From NCBI GenBank assembly GCA_003427395.1, contig BFEA01000224.1, positions 642,438 through 664,338 on the forward strand: DNA of 21,901 nt, read 5' to 3'. A model generated the notes under the pieces. That model saw nothing but the letters and a program-made list of their open reading frames with translations, had not been told where the DNA came from and did not search any database. The translations under genes were made by a program, and so were the position numbers. Shown piece after piece: positions 9,238-18,196 of the stretch. Numbering within the stretch: position 1 is the stretch's first letter; each line of letters begins with the position of its first letter. The DNA is from Chara braunii. Lineage: Eukaryota > Streptophyta > Charophyceae > Charales > Characeae.

Positions 9238-10152
9238 TCAGGCTTGTTGGAGGTATCGTTTGAATGGTTTAGTTCTTAGTAGGGAGGCATTCAGTTTGTA
9301 GTAACTAGCCCCTCGGTCCGACCGTTTGCGAAATGTCCACAATGCCATACACATCCTGTGGTCCATGCCAGGAAATAGGCTCGAAGGGAGTATTGTTGTC
9401 AGCGAGAGCCCTCCTCCTAATTCTTCTGATGCCAGGATCAAATCGATTCGTGATTTGGATAGCCTGGTAGGCTCCTTGTTTTGGATGCAGGTAAAAGTTC
9501 TATCTTTGGGGCGACCCCTCCTGAATGTGTCAAAGAGCGATAGTGGGGTGCACAACTCCTTCAGCATACGCTCATCCTCCTTTGCGTTGTGGGCGGCTGT
9601 ATGGGGGATTTTCTACCTGTCCAACCACCTGTCCGGTGCAGCGTTGAAGTCCCCAGCTAGTATTAGGGGGATGTCCGGGGTGGGGATCGTTGCAATTTTG
9701 TCGAAAAATACGCGTCTTTCCCGGGACGTGTTTGGGGCGTATAGGGATACTATGCATACGACTTCTAGTTCTAGGGCGCCCACTATTTTGACCCATCGTC
9801 CCTCCTCCTCGTCCTTTTCCCAATGAATGACCTCGCATCGTGATTCAGGTGGGATTCAGATGGCCACACCTGAGCTCCCCGGGCAGGGGGCGAAAGTCTG
9901 GTAGCTCTAATAGGGTCAGGTTTGCCTGTGGCCCCTATGGTGCTCTCGAGTGTCCATGAGGTGTGTTTCTTGTATACACACGACTTTTGGCCATGATCTA
10001 CCCCCAACCCCTCGCATCAAGTCCCACAGTGCTTTAATTTTTTCCGGGTTGCGGAAAGCCATGCCATTCACGTTGATCGATCTGATGTCCAGGTCAACCT
10101 GCTGTAGTATGCGGTTCCATTTTCTGTTTTTTCCATACACTGCATCAACCAA
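9238..10152 (-). pseudogene. LINE-B APE-type endonuclease region, broken
   Basis: This is the N-terminal part of ORF2 in at least three frames. 10152-9916 gives IRSINVNGMAF (first EN motif, with the conserved Asn) and VVCIQETHL (catalytic Glu). The middle part, in another frame, gives VSLYAPNTSRER (near 9720-9760) and GDFNAAPDRWL (near 9640). 9567-9238 gives RTFTC, SRIDLILAS and a terminal MDHRM in place of the usual S-D-H. Such endonucleases nick the target to prime reverse transcription. Linker codons (DFWKDH, QIDWFNNG) follow to about 9100. Frameshifts, and a TAG directly after the GDFN block, abolish the protein. Confidence 0.88.
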
Positions 10153-10799
10153 CTCCGTTGCTTTTGTGTTTTTTGTCTGTTCGTACTCCCTTGGTCTCCT
10201 TTATTATTTATCGAATAGAGGGGACCATTCTTGTGCATCCCAATTGACCCCTTTGTTGACTCAGAAGATGTTTTTTCTTAGTATTGTGCAGATACATGTA
10301 AGCAGTTTGTCAGTTGACCAAATATTGCTCGGTTTGAACTTTAGTTGTTGGGTGTCCAGGAGCATATTGTGCGTAAGCCAATGCAGCCCCGCTTCCTTAT
10401 TCTTTTCAAATTTTACATAAAGATCCTTGTAGGCCATCTGCAGCCCTTCCGTTGATACACTAATGATGGTCATTGCTCCCGGTTCGAAGTGTCCGGTGAC
10501 CTCCCGCGTTTTGAGTATTCCCTCCCTCTGCATGTGCCATCCCAGGATTGTCATTCGACCATAGGCGGGGGTGTATGGGTCCTCGGACTCTGTCGGCGTT
10601 AAACCCAACTTCCATTTACCGGTCTTCCTCCTAATTGGTAGTACTAAGACCTTGTCCCCTGCAGGTAGGTTCCTGTGATATAACCCTTTTTCGATCAAGT
10701 GGCGTATTTTGGTTCGTCTGGGTGGATTGGACCCTACCTTTTTTGCTGCTGACTTTTGTCCTTGTTCGGAGTAGGTGTCCAGCGTGACTTGTTGTGTGC

Positions 10800-10821
10800 N
10801 NGNNGNGGGNGGNNGNNGNGN
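10800..10821. other. Mixed N/G ambiguous patch in assembly
   Basis: Ns are interspersed with G and then a pure G run follows, giving poly-Pro on the minus strand inside the LINE-B ORF1 spacer. The pattern is that of unresolved base calls in a G homopolymer, not a scaffold gap. The length and frame of ORF1 here cannot be trusted. Confidence 0.9.
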
Positions 10822-11270
10822 GGGGGGGGGGGGGTTGTCCACCCCCTAAACCGGGTCTCGTATATCTGTGGCGGGACGTTGAGGAGTTTCCGCCGTGGGG
10901 GGCTGGAATTTATTGCGTACAATGTTCCAAATTCTGTTGAGGGCCTGCTGCCAGTCCATTCCAGGGACCAGGCCTTGTTCAAGGGTCTGTTTCAGACTAG
11001 GGATCTCGTCCAACAGGGAGAAGAGTTGGACGTAAGCCTCGTCCCAGTAAGTTTCCGCCTGGCCCTCGTACAGGATCTGGAGCTTACCTATCAGCCACTC
11101 TGTTAGGTTTTTTGACCTGAGCTCAATGTCGTCCCCCCCTTGTGTTCCCCACGCTTGGGGAGCGCTGTCCCTCATTTCCTCGTCCGGGGGGGGAGGGGTC
11201 GGTGGCTCCCAATCCATGGGTTGGGGCCCAAAGGCTCGCCAGAAGGGATCATGTCCCGATGAAGTTTCAC

Positions 11271-11600
11271 TTCTTTTGGGCTGTTCTTGTGCAGGATGCT
11301 GCGTGGATACTTGATGAGCCTCTCCAGATGGTCCCCCTTTGTGTGGCTGTGATGCTCCTTCCCCCTGCCCTCGCTCAATAGTACCTAGAACCCTGCTTTC
11401 TTTGTCGCGGGCCACCATACCCCGACTCTCTTCCTTTCTTTTGGTTTGTTCTTGTGTGGATTGCTGCGTGGATACTTGATGAACCTCTCAGGATGGTCCC
11501 CCTTTGTGTAGCTGTGATGCTCCTTCTCCCTGCCCGCCCTCACTGGTACCCACCTCCTTACTTTCTTTGTCGGGGGCCACCATACCCAAACTCCCTTCCT
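11271..11600 (-). repeat. 165-bp in-frame tandem duplication in LINE-B ORF1
   Basis: Three separate anchors (CTGCGTGGATACTTGATGA at 11299/11464, GATGGTCCCCCTTTGTGT at 11327/11492, GGGCCACCATACC at 11409/11574) all repeat at an offset of exactly 165 bp, which is 55 codons. Both copies translate to GQGEGASQ-HKGGPSGE and similar. This expands the disordered linker without changing the frame. Confidence 0.85.
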
Positions 11601-12114
11601 TGCCTTTGGTGGCTTCTGCATTTTCGGTGCCTCCTTCCTTTCGTGCTTGATCCCGATGTCCATCCCCTGTTTCCATTTCGATTTGCAGGGTGTGGAACCG
11701 GTTGCTTGTGTCGGTGGGTTGTGGTTCAGCCAATTTGGATGAAGAGGCTTTGTTTTTAGGTGTCGGGGTTTGCCACAGCTCCCAGGTGCTCTCCATGGAA
11801 ATGAAGTCTTGGGGGTTGGGCTCTTTCCGGGGCTGTGTTCGGGATTCGTCCTGGCGAGGGAGGGGGCGGTCGGAGATCCTGCTCATGTGTGCCTCCGTTG
11901 TCTTCGGGGGAGTACAGTGATCGGGTGGCTTCGTGTTCCAGTCCGTTGTCTCCCTTTTTTCCCATTCCCATCCCCTTACTCCCCCCCCTTACCGGGCTTC
12001 GTCCACGTATACCCATCCTTCATGCCCTGCGTCCACCGTCCTCCACCATGTGCTCTTGAGCGGATACCGGATCAGACGGTCTGTGGACCGGATCTTTTTT
12101 GCTGGGTGGTGAGG

Positions 12115-12162
12115 GCAGACTGAGTCCAAGGGGAGATGGCCATACGCTTGGCACTTACAGCA
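12115..12162 (-). other. Zinc knuckle in LINE-B ORF1
   Basis: The peptide CCKCQAYGHLPLDSVC has Cys, Cys, His and Cys at spacing C-x2-C-x4-H-x6-C (residues 95, 98, 103 and 110 of the 12444 piece). The last gap is two residues longer than the classical CCHC. Binding of zinc and nucleic acid is inferred from the family. Confidence 0.75.
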
Positions 12163-13596
12163 CCAGGGCCGTGTTTTGTGGGCCGTATGGATCCTGAAGT
12201 CCCTTCCTCCTACTCGGTAGGGGATGACATCATCGATGGTAAAAAGTTGGCCCTTGGGGATGTCCAGAGCCATCATGAGGTACTCATCCCTTTGGCTTAC
12301 ATGGAGGGGGAGGGGGTCGATGAAATCGATGATCTCGTAATTCTGGGCTTGAGTTGTTCTCGCCTCTCGTCCGGTTTTGGTTGTTTTGAGGGGGCCCATG
12401 GGAAGATGCGAACTTTCGAGCGTCTGCAGGGAATGTTGTGCCATGAGTTCATCATTCGCTTATCTGAATCAAACATGCAGATGACAGTGAAAATCGTCGA
12501 TGAGATGGGCTGGATTAGAAAGAAGTCTCTAGCCCCCTCTTCAGAACCTTTGAGGGTTGCAGGCCGCTTTCTAATCCATCGTACCTTATCTTTGGCAAGC
12601 TTATATGCGGCGTCTTCGTAAAAGACCCACGTGCTTGCATGGCGGGTGTAAATAGCATCTCGTTCCTTTATTGTGTTGGTTGAGAGGGTCTTGACCCTGT
12701 GTTTTCTCCCACCTTGACTGATTACTTTTTTCTCATGGTTAGCCAAAAATTTTGTAAGAAAGAAAGTCGTTATTGTTGTGAGGTTGTCCAGTGGGATTTC
12801 CAGATTATCCTCCCCCTCCCATTCCCTTTGGACTGACAGGGTTTGTCCTGAATACATTCGCTTGAGTTTTCCTGCCCACGATGTGGAAGGAGTACCCTGC
12901 GTGTTTTCCATTTCCTTTAACAGTTCTTTTGGTGACGGGGCTGCTGGAGGCGGTTGGGGGGGGGAAACTGGATCCTCCAATCCCTTCTCCTTTCTATCTT
13001 TTTCCCCCATGAGTCGCCAGTCGGAAGGGTGGTGCCGCATAGCACCTTGATACCATATTGTTCGAGCCCCCTTTCTCCCATCTCCATTTCTCCTGTTCCC
13101 ATTCCTTCGTCTTGCTTCATTCTTTAGACTGGCCATGGCCAAAAAAGGGGGTATGGGCTGATGAAACAGGCTAGCTTGGGGGCTGCAAGTTCTCACAGGT
13201 GGCTGATGGGATCAGAGCCTGCGCGATCAGAGCCCGCCCACAGTAGGGGGGCTGGGTCGGGGTTGGTCGGGGCTGTGAGCCGGGGGGGTGGGAGCCAGGA
13301 TTGCGATCAGAAACAGGACGATGTGGTGTGGTCTGGGTCCGGGGGGTGAGAATCAAGAACGGTTTGGGGGGGGGGGGTCGGGATCGGGGGGGGGGGGAGA
13401 GGGCGGGGCTTAAGGGGGTACGGGTCGGGGTGGGTCGGGGGGGGGGGGATGAGGTCGGGATAGCGGGACCACGACCGAATGGAGTCGGGAGTGTGAGCTG
13501 GAGGGGTGAGAGTCGGGATCGCGATCAGGGATACCGGGGTCGTGAGCCGGGTGGGGTGGGGGGTGTGGTCGGGGTCAGGTGGTCGGGATCGGGGAT

Positions 13597-13634
13597 CTGT
13601 CTCTTATACACATCTAGATGTGTATAAGAGACAG
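13597..13634. other. Nextera mate-pair junction adapter (contamination)
   Basis: CTGTCTCTTATACACATCT (13597-13615) is followed immediately by its reverse complement (13616-13634). This is the Tn5 19-bp mosaic end joined head to head, as in the circularisation junction of Nextera mate-pair libraries. It is not biological sequence. Confidence 0.98.
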
Positions 13635-13783
13635 GGTCAGGATCGTATAGATGCAGATCGACGGGGGAGGTGTCGCGGCCCGGGATCAGGGGCAACGAGA
13701 TCGTGGTGATGTATGGGAGAGGGGTTGGAGATGTCAGGGATGGTCAGGGGGGGGGGGGGTGTCGGGGTCATACGGATGTAGAG
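13635..13783. other. Misassembled insert between two adapters
   Basis: The first 112 bp (13635-13746) are identical to 13953-14064. The rest resembles what follows there, but with a shorter G run and a few differences. Being bracketed by adapters, it is most likely a mate-pair read end joined into the contig and not a true third repeat copy. Confidence 0.85.
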
Positions 13784-13812
13784 CTGTCTCTTATACACAT
13801 CTAGATGTGTAT
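13784..13812. other. Second Nextera adapter, partial
   Basis: A full 19-nt mosaic end (13784-13802) is followed by only the first 10 nt of the reverse complement (13803-13812), then repeat sequence resumes. This is a second read-through junction. Confidence 0.97.
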
Positions 13813-14592
13813 CACGGAGTGATAGATAGCAGGGGCGTAGTCGGGAGGGTTGGGGGGCTGGGAGTCGGGATCTCGGTCGGGGAAGAGTACAGGGAGGGAT
13901 CGGGAAAGGGGTTGAGGGGTGAAGATCAGGGGGGATGCCGGGAGAGGGTGGGGGTCAGGATCGTATAGATGCAGATCGACGGGGGAGGTGTCGCGGCCCG
14001 GGATCAGGGGCAACGAGATCGTGGTGATGTATGGGAGAGGGGTTGGAGATGTCAGGGATGGTCAGGGGGGGGGGGGGGGGTGGGGATCATACAGATGTAG
14101 AGCGGCGGGGGAGGTGTCGCGGCCCGGGATCGGGGGCAACGAGATGAGGTACGGGAGAGGGATTGGAGATGTTAGGGATGGTCGGGGGGGAGGTGGTTGT
14201 CGCGATAGGGAAGGGGGGGGGTGGTTGGGAATGGAGGAGTGATAAATAGCAGGGGCGTAGGCGGGAGGGTTGGGGGACTCGAAGCCGGGATCTCGGTCGG
14301 GGACGGGTACAGGGAGGGATCGGGAAAGGGGTTGAGGGGTGAAGATCGGGAGGGATGTCAGAAGGGGGTGGGGGTAGAGCGATGGGGGAGGTGTCGCGGC
14401 CCGGGATCGGGGACAACGGGATCGTAGTGAGGTACACGAGAGGGGTTGGAGGTGTCGGGATCGCGCAGGGGGGGGGTATTGTTTTACCTCTGGGGGCGTT
14501 CCCCTGCCTTCACCGGGAAATCCCCGGGGCCCCAAAGGAGAGGGGAGTAGCCCAGGAGCGTCTTTCTCCACACGACGTCGGCACCATTTCCT

Positions 14593-14871
14593 CGCAGCTT
14601 CGTGTAGGATCCTTCTCGCGTTCTCCTGCGATCTTCGCTCCCTCCTCACTTGTCTTCGTGACTTCCTTCGCGCACCTACCCCCGCTGTATGCGTTTCTCC
14701 CTCCCTTCCTCGCTTGTCTTCGCGGTTTCCTCCTCCTCGCTTGTCTTCGTTGTTTCCTTCTCCACCAGTTTTTAACCACCACGCCTACCACGATCCTACC
14801 TCCCCTCTGTTCTGGTGTGACTCTATGGTCTTTAGTCGGAGTGTCCCCTTTTCCTTGCTGCTTGTCTCAGT
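14593..14871 (+). repeat. LINE-C 5' leader monomer 1
   Basis: This is the first of two 279-bp tandem units that are more than 90% identical by eye. It starts CGCAGCTTCGTGTAGGATCC. It is pyrimidine-rich with repeated CTTGTCTTCG motifs. It lies upstream of ORF1, so it could carry promoter activity, as the 5' monomers of some mammalian L1 families do. That role is inferred. Confidence 0.8.
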
Positions 14872-15150
14872 CGCAGCTTCCTGTAGGATCCTCCCCGCGT
14901 TCTCCTGCGATCTTCGCTCCCTCCTCACTTGTCTTCGTGACTTCCTTCGCGCACCTACCCCCATTGTATGCTTTTCTCCCTTCCTACCTCGCTTGTCTTC
15001 GCGGTTTCCTCCTCCTCGCTTGTCGTCGTTGTTTCCTTCTCCACCAGTTTTTTAACCACCACGCCTACCACGATCCCACCTCCCCTCTGTTCTAGTGTGA
15101 CTCTATGGTCTGTAGTCGAAGTATCTCCTTTTCCTTGCTGCTTGTCTCTA
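14872..15150 (+). repeat. LINE-C 5' leader monomer 2
   Basis: This is the second tandem unit. It starts CGCAGCTTCCTGTAGGATCC and matches unit 1 along its length with scattered substitutions and a one-base insertion. After it, unique leader sequence continues to ORF1. Confidence 0.8.
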
Positions 15151-15359
15151 ACTCTCTTTGTTCTGGTCTTCAAGCGAAGCTTTCCAACTGCGATGTCCTT
15201 TCCTTTACTGCCTGTTACTAGAGCACCATGCCTTCCAGATTCGCACCTTTCTTCCCGGCCATGCCGACTGTTTGGGCAGCCGTCGCTCCGGGGGGCACTA
15301 CCTAAATAGGGGCCTCCGTATGTCGCCTCCAACCGCCGTTCGGCCTGCCACGCGCTGCT

Positions 15360-18196
15360 ATGGTCGGTCAGCCCACACTGTCGCTTGCTGACGATCCTCC
15401 CGCAGCTCCCGCGATGGCGGACTCCGCCGGTCCCTCCCTCCACTCTCCTGGCGACACCGCGAGGGTTCGCGCTACAGCCCACAGTGAGCCCGTCGCGGTG
15501 GTAGCGCTAAGGCGGCACTCTGGTCATGTTCTAGCGGAGACATTGACACTCTTGTCGTTTCCGCAGAAAAGAGGCACAAGTTGAATGTGAAACATCACAA
15601 AGTCAACGTTAACGGTACAACCTACAAAATGATATTTCGGCCTTGGATGACCCAGAATGAGTTGGACGCAACGAAGATGGTGGACGAAGTGAGTAAGATA
15701 TGGGTCATGGCTTCGAGGGTTCCTTGGCTCACAGCTCCCTGGGTCCGAGGGCAGTTAAAACATGCGGTAGGGAAGATTGCCAAACAGTACCCTCCTGACC
15801 GTTATGAGGACTCACCAAAATTAAACAATTTGAAATTTGACATCCCCCGGGATAGGAGGGACAACGTACCATAAGTTTTGGTATGGCCCCAAACAAACAG
15901 CAAAACTCTGCACATTCAGGTGGTCACACAAAACACTGATTGGTGCTCTATGTGTAGGCAGTATGGGCACAAACAAGAAACGTGTCCACAAACGATTGAA
16001 AATTTTGAAATTAACACAGCCCAACAACAGGAGCTTATCCCTGGGGTGCAAGGGACATTTAGTCCCAATAATGGATTTGGGCGAGTGGTTGTGCGCGCAG
16101 AGGGGGCCTGCATGCAGGAACTCTTTGGCAAGGTATTGACTCCGGTTTATTCAAGCGTCAGCCTGCGGAAACTCACTTTACATTTGGAAGCCAAGGAGGG
16201 AGCCATAATGGGCATCATCCTTCAGTAGAAAAGAGAACCGGTGACACGGGTTCCCAAGGGCTTCATGATCGTCCAGAGGAAGTAACCAAGCTAACTCAGA
16301 GAAATTTAAAATATGTTAAAAAAACAAAATCAAAGGACCAGAAGGCTACAGAGTCAGAAGAAAAAAGAGGCCCAAGTGGTTCAAAGGGAAGTGAGCTGGT
16401 CATCAGGGATAACTCCTCTGCCACTGGACTTCCAAACACCACGGTCCGAACAGGTTCTGTAGGTGTTTTGACCCCACATTTGTTCCAAATTCTGTAGGTG
16501 TTGTCAAATTATCCACAGTAAAGGATACAACAATGAGAAATGACTCAACTGATTTGGCAGGAACAGTCAGTCTATCACCAGTTGAGGGAATGAATGGGGT
16601 AGCAAGCCACAAGGAGCAAAGCGTCAAGGCAATTGTAGTCGGTCTATCACCGGTTGAGGAAATGAATGGGGCTGCTGGTGATCGTCCAAACGACCCCTGA
16701 CAGGGGGGAGCAAGACCTACAACTGGTTAGGCAGTTGCAGAGTCTGCATCCAGTGTAGTGCTAACAACAATAACAACTTCGGAACTGACAAAAGCCAGGG
16801 AAGTGGGAGGCTTATCCACGGCGCAGGGGACAACTTGCGACACAGTAGGAGTTCTCCCTATCGAAAGTTGTTCACAACCAACCCCCGAAAAGAAATCAGG
16901 AGGGATTGCAGCTTGCTCAAAGGATATAAACGGTTCCCAAATAAGCATTAAGATTGCATCTATCACACAAAAGATTAGCTAGTCCATGAAAGAGGCAATC
17001 TTAGGTTCAAACTTGGGGGAGGACAATAATGCTGCGGTAATCAGCTCGGGCACTAAACAGGAGTACCCTGGCGCTACAACAACGCGAAGCCAAGGCACAG
17101 GGGCACAGACTCAGAAACATAGTTGGGGGAAGAAAAATCAGGAAGAGGAAATAAATCAGGTGGATGAGGGATATAAACATGAGTTGATGGCCCAATGATG
17201 GATATGGGGACGGACGGTGGGATGCAATCGTTGTTGAGCAGTCTCGCAGTCCCCAAACTGGAAATGCAGTTTGGGTCCCAACGGATTCCAGAAGCAGAAA
17301 TAGTTGATGGAAGTAAAAAAGAAGAGCATGAAGAGGCCTATCAGTCAGAGGATTCAGAAGATTCGTTGGAGGAAGGACGACCAGCGAAGGAGACGAGGGG
17401 GCGGACCACCTCCCCAGAGGAAGCAGAAAAAATGAAAAATATCTAGAGTGGCAAGAAAATTCACAAGCCCCGTGGGAAGGAACACAGGAACAAGGTACCT
17501 GGTCCCCCTGATTTGTAGGAAGACACAGGAAGGTATTTTTTTCCTCACCTAAAACATGAGTCCAACATTAAGTTTTTGACCTCGTCGACAGTAGAGGGTA
17601 ACCTCACACTGACTACTATCATAATGATGTCCAAGGTTAAAAACTATTTGGGCATGAATGCCCCGATAAGAGCACTACCTGGTATTGGGTCCAGAAAGGT
17701 GGTAAGGTCGGGGAGGTCGGGAGGCAAGGTGCAACTTATCATTGCTGCTTTCAACCTGAGACCCAGTGAGAAAGACTTAAAACTCCTGACAATGACAAAG
17801 GGGGTCTGGTGCCCCATGGACTTGGTGAAGGATGAAAACCTGTTGCATGCCAATATGGTGTACACGGCTGAGGGGATTTCAGGGGACATCCTCATCGAGT
17901 ACAATGAGCAACTGACAACTGACTTTAATTTGTTCTCTTCTTGCTTTGATAACTTGCTATCGCTCCCTTGGCATGGAAAAGGAAGCGGGTTAGAAGGTGT
18001 GGAGAAGAAAAGAAAATCCAGCTTGACATCTCCTCACCTGAAAACATCGGTGGATGCGGTAACAGCTACGGTTTCCGCTACTGTTGCTGCTTCTGTCCCA
18101 CCAGTGACTACTTCAGAGGGGGAAACCATCTACTCTTTCCCCCCTGCAAATATATCCCTTATCCAAGACGGAGGGGCCGATGGGGTCAATGAATAA
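15360..18196 (+). pseudogene. LINE-C ORF1 (DUF4283-like, CCHC zinc knuckle), broken
   Basis: The N-terminal piece starts at ATG 15360 or 15414 (MADSAGPS) and runs to 15584. A frameshift leads into the frame open through 15581-15874, which encodes YKMIFRPWMTQNELD and VPWLTAPWVRGQL, a pattern of the plant retrotransposon DUF4283 region. A TAA at 15872-15874 interrupts it in phase. The same frame resumes with the knuckle C-x2-C-x4-H-x4-C (15944-15985) and runs to 16228. A hydrophilic, low-complexity spacer full of stops follows (about 16230-17570), including a 72-bp in-frame duplication (16572/16644). The last piece, 17576-18196, is a C-terminal domain (MTKGVWCPMDLVKDENLL, GISGDILIEYN). The protein cannot be made intact. 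Confidence 0.8.
15944..15985 (+). other. CCHC zinc knuckle in LINE-C ORF1
   Basis: CSMCRQYGHKQETC fits the classical C-x2-C-x4-H-x4-C retroviral-type knuckle exactly. It lies directly after the DUF4283-like segment, the usual order in plant LINE ORF1. Confidence 0.9.

Larger units (their letters stand above)
4764..13196 (-). mobile_element. LINE-B: near-complete L1-like non-LTR retrotransposon, degenerate
   Basis: This minus-strand element has, in sense order, ORF1 (about 13196-10261), ORF2 with EN (10152-9238), RT (9063 to about 7400) and C-terminal region (7376-5712), a roughly 0.9-kb 3'UTR, a 3' hairpin and poly(A). It is the same family as LINE-A. The coding part alone spans about 7.5 kb. 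Many stops arise at CGA or TGG codons, which is typical of transition decay. The 5' boundary is uncertain: the G-rich block to about 14475 may be its leader. I could not find a duplication of the (GTT)n target at the 5' side. Confidence 0.92.
10261..13196 (-). pseudogene. LINE-B ORF1 (RNA-binding, zinc knuckle), broken
   Basis: ORF1 lies upstream of ORF2 in sense order. The first open piece (13196-12297; likely starts at the ATG at 13196, or internally at MASLKNEARRR) is basic and Arg-rich. It then holds a DUF4283-like segment (WVFYEDAAYKLAKDK, TVICMFDSDKRMMN). The frame shifts within about 12444-12297, and the next piece (12444-11989) carries a zinc knuckle (12162-12115). A disordered, Pro/Gly/Glu-rich spacer follows with a 55-codon tandem duplication. 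A C-terminal domain (10842-10261; LPIRRKTGKWKLGL, YGRMTILGWHMQRE) ends 110 nt before the EN region. It probably binds LINE RNA, inferred from plant LINE ORF1. Confidence 0.8.
13197..14475. repeat. G-rich tandem repeat block upstream of LINE-B ORF1
   Basis: The block is extremely G-rich on the + strand, with many runs of 8 or more G. A 420-bp period is visible (GTGAT(A/A)GATAGCAGGGGCGTAG-like anchors at 13818 and 14238). Inside it is a 126-bp subrepeat (TCGCGGCCCGGGATC at 13991 and 14117, with another copy at 14394). It begins directly upstream of the LINE-B ORF1 start and ends where the pyrimidine-rich LINE-C leader begins. It may be a monomeric 5'UTR of LINE-B or an unrelated minisatellite. 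All open frames here are by-products of base composition. The part 13597-13812 is misassembled. Confidence 0.75.

Noticed and set aside
13635-13783. A third genuine copy of the G-rich repeat
   Set aside because: It is bracketed by adapters and 112 bp are identical to a downstream copy, so a misassembly is the simpler reading.
13301-14242. Gly/Arg-rich open frames in the G-rich block
   Set aside because: They come from base composition and cross adapter sequence. None has a domain, and all change with G-run length.
14355-15095. A 246-codon frame over the LINE-C leader
   Set aside because: It is Leu/Pro/Ser-rich and internally repeated only because the DNA monomers repeat. It lies upstream of ORF1 and resembles no LINE protein.
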